Origin: Nitrososphaeria archaeon
GTDB lineage: Archaea; Thermoproteota; Nitrososphaeria; Nitrososphaerales; Nitrosopumilaceae
Assembly: GCA_010028495.1 (NCBI GenBank)
Contig: RHCX01000008.1
Span: 1 to 33,240, forward strand
Direction: 5' to 3'
Length of the DNA stretch: 33,240 bases
This document shows positions 8,887 to 15,453 of the stretch, in pieces. The position numbers were made by a program, and so were the translations under genes. Under the pieces are notes generated by a model. That model saw only the letters and a list, made by a program, of their open reading frames with translations. It searched no databases and had not been told where the DNA came from. Numbering within the stretch: the first letter of the stretch is position 1; each line of letters opens with the position of its first letter.

Positions 8887-9423
8887 TTGGATGAGCTGGA
8901 ATTCAAGATAAAAACAGCTGCAAAGTTTCTTGCAAAGATACCAGATTTTGTCCCTGCCAGGCAAGAGCAAGAACTAGAAGAAAATACGCAGGGATTCTTG
9001 TTTTTTGCCTCAGGGGGAATAGAGATAGTAAAAAGGAGCATAAACGACAAATTTGGGATTTTTGATAGAAAAAACGTCTTCTACATTCATGGGCTAAGAA
9101 AGAACCTATCCGATAAAGGGGCACAGAAAAGGGCAAAAACTATCATATCGAATTATTTTTCCACGCCAAGACAGCTCAAATCCAGAATAGATGTCAGCAA
9201 AAGCAGTTTGTGGAGGCTACAGTCGCTACGAAACCAGGCAATGCATGGAAACATGATCAATATTCATGGAAAGACCATGACGTTCTCATATACAATTCAC
9301 CAAGGCCAAAACACATACTACTTTGTGCAAAAAACCCAAAATCCACACAGATACTTTACTCATATGTTGGATAATCTTGAGAAATTTACAACCCAGATTG
9401 ATGCAATCCTCCAGTCCACTTAG
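8887..9423 (+). CDS. HEPN-like protein with Rx4H motif
   Basis: A 178-residue, largely helical protein. The stretch SLRNQAMHGNM (about residues 113-123) contains R115-x4-H120, the pattern expected of the Rx4-6H active site of HEPN-domain RNases, near the end of a long helix as in that superfamily. A preceding helical region (IEIVKRSINDKF) and a C-terminal helix would fit a four-helix HEPN bundle with a short beta insertion. The TTG start is forced because the upstream gene's TAG is in frame just before it. It follows the 89-aa gene by 6 bases. HEPN proteins are often the toxin or the partner of a small antitoxin, but no MNT nucleotidyltransferase motif is seen next to it. The family call rests on one motif and predicted helices, so confidence in it is limited. 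Confidence 0.6.
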   Translation: MDELEFKIKTAAKFLAKIPDFVPARQEQELEENTQGFLFFASGGIEIVKRSINDKFGIFDRKNVFYIHGLRKNLSDKGAQKRAKTIISNYFSTPRQLKSRIDVSKSSLWRLQSLRNQAMHGNMINIHGKTMTFSYTIHQGQNTYYFVQKTQNPHRYFTHMLDNLEKFTTQIDAILQST

Positions 9424-9438
9424 CTTTATTTACTGTGG

Positions 9439-10050
9439 ATGACAAGTCCGGCTATGACAGCCGCAGATAAATTCGGCATTGCTTTTTCAGTAGGATTTAC
9501 TGTTGCAATACTTGCATTTGCGATGATATCAGCATCGACTCACAATGCGACTTCTGCACCAGTAGTTCCAGCACCAGCTCCAGTACCGGCTCCAGCACCA
9601 GAACCAACTCCGGCCCCTCCAGCACCAGCTGAAGAGACTCCGGAGGGAACTCCAGCAGAGACTCCTGAAGAAACACCGGAAGAGACTCCTGAAGAAACTC
9701 CAGAGCCAACGCCGGAAGAGACTCCTGAAGAGACCACAGATGGATATCCAACATCTGCTGATGTTTCAATTTCAGAAGGAGCTTCCAGTCCAGGATGTGA
9801 GTCCGACGGTACATGCTATGTTGAATCCGACATTACAGTTGCTGCAGGTGCGATAGTCACATGGACAAATGATGACACTGCATCACACACAGTGACCAGC
9901 GGATCACCAAGCGATGGACAAACAGACGCCTTTGACAGCGGACTAATCAAATCAGGCGACACGTTCGAGCAGACATTTGATGAAGCAGGCGAATTCGACT
10001 ACTTTTGCGTCGTCCACCCATGGATGACAGGCAAAGTAACAGTGGAATAA
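9439..10050 (+). CDS. Membrane-anchored cupredoxin (plastocyanin-like blue copper protein)
   Basis: A 203-residue protein with an N-terminal membrane helix (about 12-33), a Pro/Ala then TPEE-rich linker (about 40-100) and a C-terminal type I copper domain. The copper ligands are seen as H150 (ASHTV), C190, H193 and M196 (YFCVVHPWMTG). Two more cysteines (120, 126) could form a disulfide. The domain would lie outside the membrane and pass electrons. Ammonia-oxidising thaumarchaea have many such proteins and use them instead of cytochrome c carriers; that role is inferred from the family. The start could also be the ATG five codons further in. It is convergent with the hemerythrin-like gene. 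Confidence 0.93.
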   Translation: MTSPAMTAADKFGIAFSVGFTVAILAFAMISASTHNATSAPVVPAPAPVPAPAPEPTPAPPAPAEETPEGTPAETPEETPEETPEETPEPTPEETPEETTDGYPTSADVSISEGASSPGCESDGTCYVESDITVAAGAIVTWTNDDTASHTVTSGSPSDGQTDAFDSGLIKSGDTFEQTFDEAGEFDYFCVVHPWMTGKVTVE

Positions 10051-10068
10051 ATCCACACTTCTTTTCTT

Positions 10069-10623
10069 TTAATTTATTTTTGATATTTCCGAATGGATGT
10101 TTTGTACTATATTTTCATAGTCTTGACGGGACTTGCCAAGCTGTTCCAGCTTTTTCTTTTCAACGGAATCAAGGTATGCATTCATCTTATCCGATACGCC
10201 TGAGAGTCGCATCTCTGCCATCATGAACAGCTTGTTGTTTTCCTTCCAGAGATGCTCACTCATGTGCTGGACATACTGGGCTATATCAGAAATTAGTGCG
10301 TCTGCCGAGCCGGATTTTAGGTATTCCTTGGCAGAGGTCTCCATTTGAATGGCTATTTTACGGGTGATTTCGTGTTCCATCAGCATTACTGCAATTGGAC
10401 CCATGTTGGTTGGAAATCCAGCTTGCCCCAATGCTGGAAAAAATGATTCTTCTTCTTTTCCATGATGACATACATCGGTAAAGTTTTTTGTGAAATCTAT
10501 AGTCGGCATTAGAATCGATTCAGGGATTTTTTTTCCGGATTTTAGCATCTGCAAAGTTACTTCCATCGCCTTGACTACTTTTTCTATTAGGTCATGGTCT
10601 TTTCTTAACGACTCTGTTGCCAT
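10069..10623 (-). CDS. Hemerythrin-like (HHE cation-binding) protein
   Basis: A 184-residue helical protein with the spaced His/Glu residues of the HHE family: KDHDLIE near the N-terminus, CHHGKEEESFFP, LMEHE and SEHLWKENNKLF. These would build a di-iron (or other metal) site in a four-helix bundle. Such stand-alone cytoplasmic proteins bind oxygen or nitric oxide or act in iron handling; which applies here cannot be told. The C-terminal ~45 residues form an extra charged helix. Upstream on the minus strand is CTTTAAATGGAAATAA, a TATA-like box next to a half-site TGGAAATA of the palindrome found around 12.8-16.4 kb. This could be chance. Confidence 0.88.
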   Translation of the reverse strand: MATESLRKDHDLIEKVVKAMEVTLQMLKSGKKIPESILMPTIDFTKNFTDVCHHGKEEESFFPALGQAGFPTNMGPIAVMLMEHEITRKIAIQMETSAKEYLKSGSADALISDIAQYVQHMSEHLWKENNKLFMMAEMRLSGVSDKMNAYLDSVEKKKLEQLGKSRQDYENIVQNIHSEISKIN

Positions 10624-10880
10624 GAAAATTTTGCAAAATTATTTCCATTTAAAGCTAATTCATTCTGAAAAAAGAGAGTTATTTGGAGCGCTATAAGGCG
10701 TCCCATTTGTACATATGGAGAGTTATGAGTCCAGAAACTAGAATCATAGATTTGTACAAACTTGGCTGCATCATCATGCGTTGTCTCAAATACTGCCATT
10801 CCTCCAGCATCATTGTCAAAAGGCCCATCTTGTTTTAGATGGATATACTATGATATTATTTCAAATTCAGAAAAACTCAT
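10605..10880 (-). pseudogene. Decayed YCII-related domain fragment with in-frame amber codon
   Basis: On the minus strand an ATG at 10880, overlapping the end of the MBL-fold gene by 14 bases, reads 10 codons (MSFSEFEIIS), then TAG, then 16 codons (YIHLKQDGPFDNDAGG) and on into the 64-residue ORF that starts at 10799. The stretch QDGPFDNDAGGMAVFETTHDDAAKF resembles the second half of YCII-related domains, which have a GPF...GG(M)..(F)E motif and a following helix. The N-terminal half of such a domain is missing or interrupted. The end runs 19 bases into the hemerythrin-like gene, so the true C-terminus is probably lost too. Similarity is by eye; a real short protein starting at 10799 is an alternative. 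Confidence 0.35.
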
Positions 10881-11826
10881 CCAACGAGTTTTCCTTCAAA
10901 GCCTGTGCATCATAACCCATTTTGACGAGATCCGCTGCAAACTCGTCCACAAATCCATGGATTGTGTAGATTTTTTGCGCCCCACTTTTTCTAACTAGAT
11001 CTAATAGTTCTGGATAATCACAGTGATCCGACAACGGAATGGAATAATCGGACTTTCTTCCAAATGGGACGTTTGATTTTGCCCATCCTGTAAAGCCAAT
11101 TGTTATTGCTCCATATTTTGACTTCATTTGCTTGATGAATGGATTAGTCTCCGACATTAGCGGGCAGACCATTACCCATGGCTTTTTGTAGAGTAATCCT
11201 TTTGATTCTGCTTCGGTATGACCAATTGCCTCTTTTAGTGGAATTCCTAGATTGTTGTGTAATTGGTTCATCTCTTTTACGGAATCATGATAATACAGTG
11301 GTTCCCAGTGACCAAAGAGATTCGATATTGTCTGGGCCTTTCCAAGCTGGTATCCCATCAGAATTACCGGCTTACCCTTGTGGTATAATTCTGAGATAGT
11401 CTCGTTTACCTTTTTTATTGTGTCATCTATTTTTGGAAAAATAAATTCCGGCTTGCCAAAGGTGCATTCCATTATCAGAGTATGGCATTTCGGTATTGTA
11501 GCACCCTTTAGGAATCCCCTGTCTCTAGTGCAGATATCGCCAGTGTAGAAAATGTCATGGAATAATGCGCCTCTAGCGCCCAAAATATGCCCAGAATCAT
11601 AGAGTTTGAAATCATCCAGATGTTCCACATGGTTGGATAGTGTTTTTCCTCTTAGAGATGCTATTTCTTTGGTTTCCCTTGTTGTCAGAATCAGGCCGTT
11701 GTCGCCATTTGGAAGATGATCAGAGTGAGCATGAGATACAAAATTTACGCAGTTTGGCATTGCAGTTTTGGGATCCAGATTGACTATTTTGCCATCTATA
11801 TTGCAAACAATGCCTGTCTTGGTCAT
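10867..11826 (-). CDS. MBL-fold/beta-CASP exonuclease-like RNA or DNA processing protein
   Basis: A 319-residue metallo-beta-lactamase-fold protein. The metal-binding HxHxDH motif is seen as SHAHSDHLP, followed by DSGHILGA, YTGD and a beta-CASP-type C-terminal part with SDHCDYPELL and a final IHGF strand. This resembles the mRNA 3'-end-processing-factor/exonuclease group (COG1236-like), which cuts nucleic acids with two zinc ions. The ORF track begins at TTG 11853, but the ATG at 11826 (MTKTGIVCNIDG) fits the family start better. The upstream 370 bases are non-coding. DNA-end-processing partners such as ligase-associated exonucleases belong to the same group, so the substrate is open. Confidence 0.85.
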   Translation of the reverse strand: MTKTGIVCNIDGKIVNLDPKTAMPNCVNFVSHAHSDHLPNGDNGLILTTRETKEIASLRGKTLSNHVEHLDDFKLYDSGHILGARGALFHDIFYTGDICTRDRGFLKGATIPKCHTLIMECTFGKPEFIFPKIDDTIKKVNETISELYHKGKPVILMGYQLGKAQTISNLFGHWEPLYYHDSVKEMNQLHNNLGIPLKEAIGHTEAESKGLLYKKPWVMVCPLMSETNPFIKQMKSKYGAITIGFTGWAKSNVPFGRKSDYSIPLSDHCDYPELLDLVRKSGAQKIYTIHGFVDEFAADLVKMGYDAQALKENSLDEFF

Positions 11827-12203
11827 CTTGATTTTGCTCAAACAACCAAGCAAAATCTACATCCGATTTAAGTCTCGGCTTTGATAAAACATTGACAAAC
11901 GGTGTTGCTAAAAACCAAAAAAATAGGAAAAAACGAGTGCCCAATTCACTTGGCTAGAATTCGAATCGGTACCACTGTACCGGCGCAAGAGAGCAAAATC
12001 AAGTAGCACTTGACGACTAGCTCAATTGTGCAATTGGACACTGAGTTCCCTTACATTTTCGAATCAAGGTAACTATCGTGAATAAATTATTTAATTCGGA
12101 TCATTACAAAAGCAAAAATTTGTTTATTATTACCATCATGAATTAAACAAAAATTAAAAATGAATTAAACTAGAAAACCCAATATAGTCAGATGTGAAGT
12201 GGA
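11827..12203. other. Non-coding region with several short inverted repeats
   Basis: No convincing ORF or tRNA is seen. The region holds three short stem-loops in a row: CGGTAC-CACT-GTACCG (11967-11982), TCAAG-TAGCA-CTTGA (11999-12013) and CAATT-GTGC-AATTG (12023-12036). The octamer TTCGAATC occurs twice (11960 and 12058). The 11-mer ATGAATTAAAC is repeated with exactly 22-bp spacing (12138-12148 and 12160-12170). The right half is very AT-rich. It lies upstream of the MBL-fold gene and downstream of the winged-helix regulator, both on the minus strand. It could hold a small RNA or regulatory sites; nothing is proven. Confidence 0.5.
12138..12170. repeat. Direct repeat ATGAATTAAAC x2
   Basis: Two identical 11-bp copies start 22 bp apart, i.e. 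about two helical turns, which is compatible with two protein-binding half-sites on one DNA face. They lie in AT-rich intergenic DNA just past the regulator stop. The role is unknown. Confidence 0.5.
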
Positions 12204-12833
12204 TTATGCTTGTGTGCACACTGTCAAAATAGTACTTTCTTTGATGTCTTCTTTTGCCAGTCTCAATGAAACTGTGATCTTGTTTTTGATAATGTCGATT
12301 TTGATATTATCAAATACCGAGCGGTATTTTGAGACCTTTTTTCCATCACTTGTTGTGATGTAACCAGCAGTTACTAGTAGTCCATCGTCGATTAACGAGT
12401 TTACTTTTCTATAACCTGAAGTCTGCGCAATATCACAGATTGTGATTATTTGAGATACAATCAAAGAATCTCCGTTTAGTGTAGATAGAATCTTTTTCTT
12501 GTCGTCATCGCCAAACGAACCTAAAATTACTCCAGTCAGTACTGGGTTGTCAATTACAATCCAGTCTTCGCCGTTAACTGATTCTATTGTACAAACGCTT
12601 TTGAGGAACTTTTTTTCCAGACCATCCACTGCAACTCCAAAGAATTCGCGTAATACGCCATCAACTTTTTGGAATTCCTCTAGGGATTCTGTCAGTGAAA
12701 TGCCAAACTTTTCCTGCAGCCTGGTCTCTACTTTTTGCACGGTTCTGCTGCCCAAGTTATCACGAATGATAGCATCTAGAGATCTTGCAAAAAGCCTGTC
12801 TATACCAGTCACACCATAATACCGTGCATCCAA
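12204..12833 (-). CDS. Winged-helix transcriptional regulator, thaumarchaeal type
   Basis: A 209-residue protein. The N-terminal ~70 residues are helical (DRLFARSLDAIIRDNLGSRTV, then ESLEEFQKVDGVLREFFG). About residues 110-180 look like a winged helix: KKKILSTLNGDSLIVSQIITICDI, then ...GYRKVNSLIDDGLLVTAGYITTSDGKKVSKYRS, i.e. a recognition helix followed by a beta-hairpin wing. The last part is a beta strand pair. The start is TTG (12833). Two copies of the palindrome CATTTCCA-N4-TGGAAATG stand directly upstream, one near its expected transcription start, so this protein is the best candidate for the factor that binds it and regulates itself. It is divergent from a response regulator. The DNA-binding fold is inferred from sequence pattern, not from a known close relative. 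Confidence 0.75.
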   Translation of the reverse strand: MDARYYGVTGIDRLFARSLDAIIRDNLGSRTVQKVETRLQEKFGISLTESLEEFQKVDGVLREFFGVAVDGLEKKFLKSVCTIESVNGEDWIVIDNPVLTGVILGSFGDDDKKKILSTLNGDSLIVSQIITICDIAQTSGYRKVNSLIDDGLLVTAGYITTSDGKKVSKYRSVFDNIKIDIIKNKITVSLRLAKEDIKESTILTVCTQA

Positions 12834-12842
12834 GTATATTAC

Positions 12843-12862
12843 TATTTCCAGTCATGGACATA
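12843..12862. promoter_or_regulatory. Palindromic operator copy 1
   Basis: TATTTCCA-GTCA-TGGACATA; the arms match each other at 7 of 8 positions. It lies between the minus-strand TATA-like ATATTAAAC (about 12866-12874) and the regulator start at 12833, where binding would block initiation. Its centre is exactly 40 bp from that of copy 2. Confidence 0.6.
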
Positions 12863-12882
12863 ACAGTTTAATATTATTTTCA

Positions 12883-12902
12883 CATTTCCAAATATGGAAA
12901 TG
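12883..12902. promoter_or_regulatory. Palindromic operator copy 2 (perfect)
   Basis: CATTTCCA-AATA-TGGAAATG, a perfect 8+8 bp inverted repeat in the space between the divergent regulator (minus) and response regulator (plus). It lies about 9 bp upstream of the regulator's TATA-like box and upstream of a weak TATA (TAGTAATAAG, about 12921) for the response regulator. It is the best-formed member of the five-site family. Confidence 0.7.
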
Positions 12903-12957
12903 AGTCCTCCATTAGCGGATAGTAATAAGATGGCCAATTCTTACAAGGCGTGCCTTA

Positions 12958-13368
12958 ATGTGGGTGCCTGAAAGTGTTATGCTCTCAAGTGTCGAGACTT
13001 TGGAATCAAAGATGGTCACATCAATAGTCATAGACGACGATACAGACATTGTCGAAGTATTTTGCGAGTATCTAGAGATAAAAAACATCCAAGTTGTCGG
13101 TAGGGGACATAACGGTCAAGAGGCAGTTGAGCTGTATCAAAAACACACTCCAGATGTTGTTTTTTTGGATGTTATGATGCCCGGTTTTGATGGGATCTAC
13201 GCCTTGGAAAACATCAGAAAGATAAATCCTGATGCCAAAGTCATTGTAATCACTGCGGATTTGAGAGAGGAAACCGCCTTGAGACTAAACGAGCTAAAAC
13301 CAAATAGAATTTTTGTCAAGCCATGTGATTTGGAAAAGATTAGCCAGGCAGTATCAAGTTTTAGCTGA
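12958..13368 (+). CDS. Single-domain response regulator (CheY-like receiver)
   Basis: A receiver domain with acidic pocket DDD (26-28), phospho-accepting D71 (VVFLDVMMPGFDG), T99 (VIVITAD) and K121 (IFVKPCD). There is no output domain, so it acts through protein contacts or as a phosphate shuttle. The ATG at 12958 gives 136 residues; the ATG at 13012 (MVTSIVIDDD) gives 118 residues and a domain start of usual length, and may be the true start. It is divergent from the winged-helix regulator and shares the operator region with it. Its end overlaps by 8 bases the convergent 51-aa DHp-like ORF. Candidate kinases in the window are at 17750 and 31870, but no pairing can be shown from sequence. Confidence 0.92.
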   Translation: MWVPESVMLSSVETLESKMVTSIVIDDDTDIVEVFCEYLEIKNIQVVGRGHNGQEAVELYQKHTPDVVFLDVMMPGFDGIYALENIRKINPDAKVIVITADLREETALRLNELKPNRIFVKPCDLEKISQAVSSFS

Positions 13369-13516
13369 TTATTTGTTGAATTTTCTCAAGCGCCTTTTCC
13401 ATTCTTTTTACTTCCGACTGGACGGTCTTGTCATCGGTCTGATGCTTGATTATCTCTAGTGATGTATTGATTACAAAGAGTGGGTCACGTATCTCAGTCA
13501 GTGGGTTATTCACCAT
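13361..13516 (-). CDS. DHp-like mini-protein lacking the phospho-acceptor histidine
   Basis: A 51-residue ORF, too short for the ORF track, that reads as a two-helix hairpin like a histidine-kinase dimerisation (HisKA/DHp) domain. Its TEIRDPLFVINTSLEIIK lines up without gaps with HDLRNPLSVIKNVSDLIK of the kinase at 31870, and a second helix (KRMEKALEKIQQII) matches that kinase's AKMDTSIQRISHQI. The H of HDLRNP is a threonine here, so it cannot be phosphorylated at that position. There is no ATPase domain. It has a TATA box (TTTTATACT, minus strand, about 13543-13551) about 30 nt upstream of the ATG, and an operator copy just above that. It is convergent with, and overlaps, the response regulator by 8 bases. 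It may bind that receiver, for example as a decoy or phosphatase-like partner; this is inference. Confidence 0.6.
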   Translation of the reverse strand: MVNNPLTEIRDPLFVINTSLEIIKHQTDDKTVQSEVKRMEKALEKIQQIIS

Positions 13517-13556
13517 TTCCACTTAGTATGATATTCGTACTCAGTATAAAAGATAA

Positions 13557-13576
13557 TCCTTCCAAACTTGGAAATA
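13557..13576. promoter_or_regulatory. Palindromic operator copy 3
   Basis: TCCTTCCA-AACT-TGGAAATA; the core TTCCA-N4-TGGAA is perfect and the outer bases are weaker. It lies about 5 bp upstream of the TATA box of the 51-aa DHp-like ORF and just after the transporter stop. A further half-site CATTTCCA (13514-13521) overlaps the start codon of that ORF. Confidence 0.5.
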
Positions 13577-13582
13577 AACCCA

Positions 13583-14539
13583 TTATGCAGCTAATTTGTA
13601 TCTCAAGCGGTACAAGCCAAAGGCTACTACAATGATAGATGACACAGTAAACGGATTGATTGCCTCTAAAAGATATGCTCCGGAATATACGATTCCAAAA
13701 GCAGTGCTTGATGAGTAGACAAGTATTGTGCGTACTGCTCCAATCATCCTGACCGCAAGAACAAAGAACAAAACACTCCCGCCTATCCCAGACACGCCCA
13801 CTACAGAGAGTAATGACATATCAGATAACGACATGTTGAATTTGGTGCCAGTAAACAACATTGCAACAAGGCACATTCCTGCTCCAGACAATGACATTAC
13901 TTGAACTACTTTAGTGGTGTTTACGTTTCCTGCGTGTTTTGCAATGAATGTACATAGACAATAAATGAATCCAGAAATCAACACCATTACATCGCCAAAC
14001 ACGAATTTGGTGAATTCTAGCTTGTGCTCATATGCATCGGATGCTATTGGTAGAAAAATTGCACCTGCTGCAATCAATACAAATGGAAAGATCTCTCTTT
14101 TTGCAAGATATTCCTTGTATATGATCATTCCAATCAGCACGGTGAACACTATCTCGCTGTTGGCCAGAACTGACGCATTGGATGCACTTGTTTCTTTTAG
14201 TCCGTACGAAAACGCCAAAGTAGAACATGCCGAAGCAGCGCCATAAATCATCAGAACGAGATAGGACGATTTTTTGACGGGATTCTTTGGCTTTTGCAGT
14301 TTTGTTATTGGTGTAAAAACTGCTCCAGTTACCATATACATTATGAAAACAACAAACAGAGGATCCGCTGGATTCACACCTGAAACTTTTGGATCCACAA
14401 TTGGTTTTGATATAACATCAGGCAAAGAAGAAAGAGCAGCTGCAATGATTGCCGTGATAAATCCGATTGTTCCGGCAGATTTTATCTTGTAGAATTTTGA
14501 AAAGGTGCCGCTTGTCCGCGCGCTAGTTATAATTGACAA
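13583..14539 (-). CDS. EamA/DMT-superfamily membrane transporter
   Basis: A 318-residue polytopic protein with about ten hydrophobic helices arranged as two EamA-like repeats. The first repeat includes a long loop VDPKVSGVNPADPLF and ends near SYGLKETSASNASVLANSEIVFTVLIG, a typical EamA stretch in which substrate-pathway helices meet. The second ends near SSTAFGIVYSGAYLLEAINPF. The family exports or imports small metabolites such as amino acids, nucleotides or amines; the substrate here is unknown. The start is TTG (14539), since no in-frame ATG lies before the first helix. It is divergent from the 275-aa membrane protein, with an operator copy between them. The nearby spermidine-synthase-like gene makes an amine-type substrate a guess only. 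Confidence 0.88.
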   Translation of the reverse strand: MSIITSARTSGTFSKFYKIKSAGTIGFITAIIAAALSSLPDVISKPIVDPKVSGVNPADPLFVVFIMYMVTGAVFTPITKLQKPKNPVKKSSYLVLMIYGAASACSTLAFSYGLKETSASNASVLANSEIVFTVLIGMIIYKEYLAKREIFPFVLIAAGAIFLPIASDAYEHKLEFTKFVFGDVMVLISGFIYCLCTFIAKHAGNVNTTKVVQVMSLSGAGMCLVAMLFTGTKFNMSLSDMSLLSVVGVSGIGGSVLFFVLAVRMIGAVRTILVYSSSTAFGIVYSGAYLLEAINPFTVSSIIVVAFGLYRLRYKLAA

Positions 14540-14551
14540 TCATCATCCCAC

Positions 14552-14571
14552 CATTACCACAGTTGGAAATG
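14552..14571. promoter_or_regulatory. Palindromic operator copy 4
   Basis: CATTACCA-CAGT-TGGAAATG; the arms match at 7 of 8 positions. It lies between the divergent transporter and 275-aa membrane protein genes, about 10 bp upstream of the plus-strand TATA-like GATTTAAG (14581-14588). A separate inverted repeat GATCCC...GGGATC (14573-14578 / 14590-14595) flanks that TATA box. Confidence 0.6.
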
Positions 14572-14625
14572 AGATCCCTAGATTTAAGGGGGATCATTTT
14601 TTGACAGACGGCATCTTGTGGAGGC

Positions 14626-15453
14626 ATGAAAAACACGCAGAAATTTTTATGCGGCAAAAAACACCAAAATTCGTTGACTGAGAAACAATCCACAGATAGC
14701 CTTGGTGCAAAGATAGACTACAAGATAATCCTAATCATAATCGGCTTGACTGTCGTATATCAGATCATAAATTATTCAATCAAGGATTTCACGGATCAGG
14801 AATTCAACATCATCGATGTAATAGAGTTGTCACTCCAGGCGGCAGCAACTATAACTGCATTTTACATATCAAAGTTGTATTGGCCTGGCAAGATCTTTGG
14901 TAAGGCGTACTTTGCACTAGGATTGGCTTTTGCGATGTGGTTTATCGCAGAATTAATTTGGCAAGTCTATGAAAATATTTTGTTTATATCTCCATACCCC
15001 TCGATTGCAGATATTTTTTATTTTGCATTTTATCCATTTGCAATATACCACATGATAACAAACGTAAGAGGATTTGAGGTAAAAATTACAAAAAAAACTA
15101 TTGCATGGATGGCCGCAATCCCAGTTAGCATTCTTGTTGCTTATTCCTATATTGCAATTTCAGAGCATGGTGGAACAAGCTTTGATTATTATTATTCTCT
15201 AATATTTGTCGGCATAGCTTCAATATCCGTATCCTTTACTATACTTGGAGCACTAACATTTAGAAAAAGCGCATTTACGATTGTTTGGTCACTACTAACA
15301 ATAGGCCTATTTTTACACGTATTAGGAGATGTCTGGTATTACTATCTAGAGATATTTAGTGCATATACAGATACGCACATAGTAAATGCACTGTGGCAAG
15401 CAGGGTGGATGGTAATTATCTATTCTTTGTATAAACATCAAAAAGTTCTATGA
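14626..15453 (+). CDS. 8-TM sensor-like membrane protein (paralogue A)
   Basis: A 275-residue protein with about eight membrane helices after a polar ~30-residue N-terminus. The diagnostic stretch is WFIAELIWQVYE, then PYPSIADIFYFAFYPFAI, and later WSLLTIGLFLHVLGD. The same motifs in the same order occur in the 265-aa protein at 16540, so the two are paralogues. A similar P-[YS]-P-S-[IL]-A-D-x-[FL]-Y motif is found in the membrane sensor part of some bacterial GGDEF/kinase proteins, but here no output domain follows, so signalling would go through partners. GGAGG ends one base before the ATG. The 3' end overlaps the convergent speE-like gene by 16 bases. An operator copy stands in its promoter. 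Confidence 0.8.
   Translation: MKNTQKFLCGKKHQNSLTEKQSTDSLGAKIDYKIILIIIGLTVVYQIINYSIKDFTDQEFNIIDVIELSLQAAATITAFYISKLYWPGKIFGKAYFALGLAFAMWFIAELIWQVYENILFISPYPSIADIFYFAFYPFAIYHMITNVRGFEVKITKKTIAWMAAIPVSILVAYSYIAISEHGGTSFDYYYSLIFVGIASISVSFTILGALTFRKSAFTIVWSLLTIGLFLHVLGDVWYYYLEIFSAYTDTHIVNALWQAGWMVIIYSLYKHQKVL

Noticed and set aside
9497-9814. Minus-strand ORFs (105 aa and 65 aa) in the cupredoxin linker
   Set aside because: Low-complexity mirror of the Pro/TPEE codon repeats.
11940-12080. tRNA-like pieces (TTCGAATC twice, a D-arm-like TAGCTCAATT)
   Set aside because: The bases beside the T-loop-like octamers cannot pair as a T stem, and no acceptor stem or anticodon arm could be built on either strand.
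14573-14595. GATCCC...GGGATC inverted repeat around a TATA-like box as a sixth regulon site
   Set aside because: Its sequence and spacing differ from the CATTTCCA-N4-TGGAAATG family, so it was only noted beside operator copy 4.
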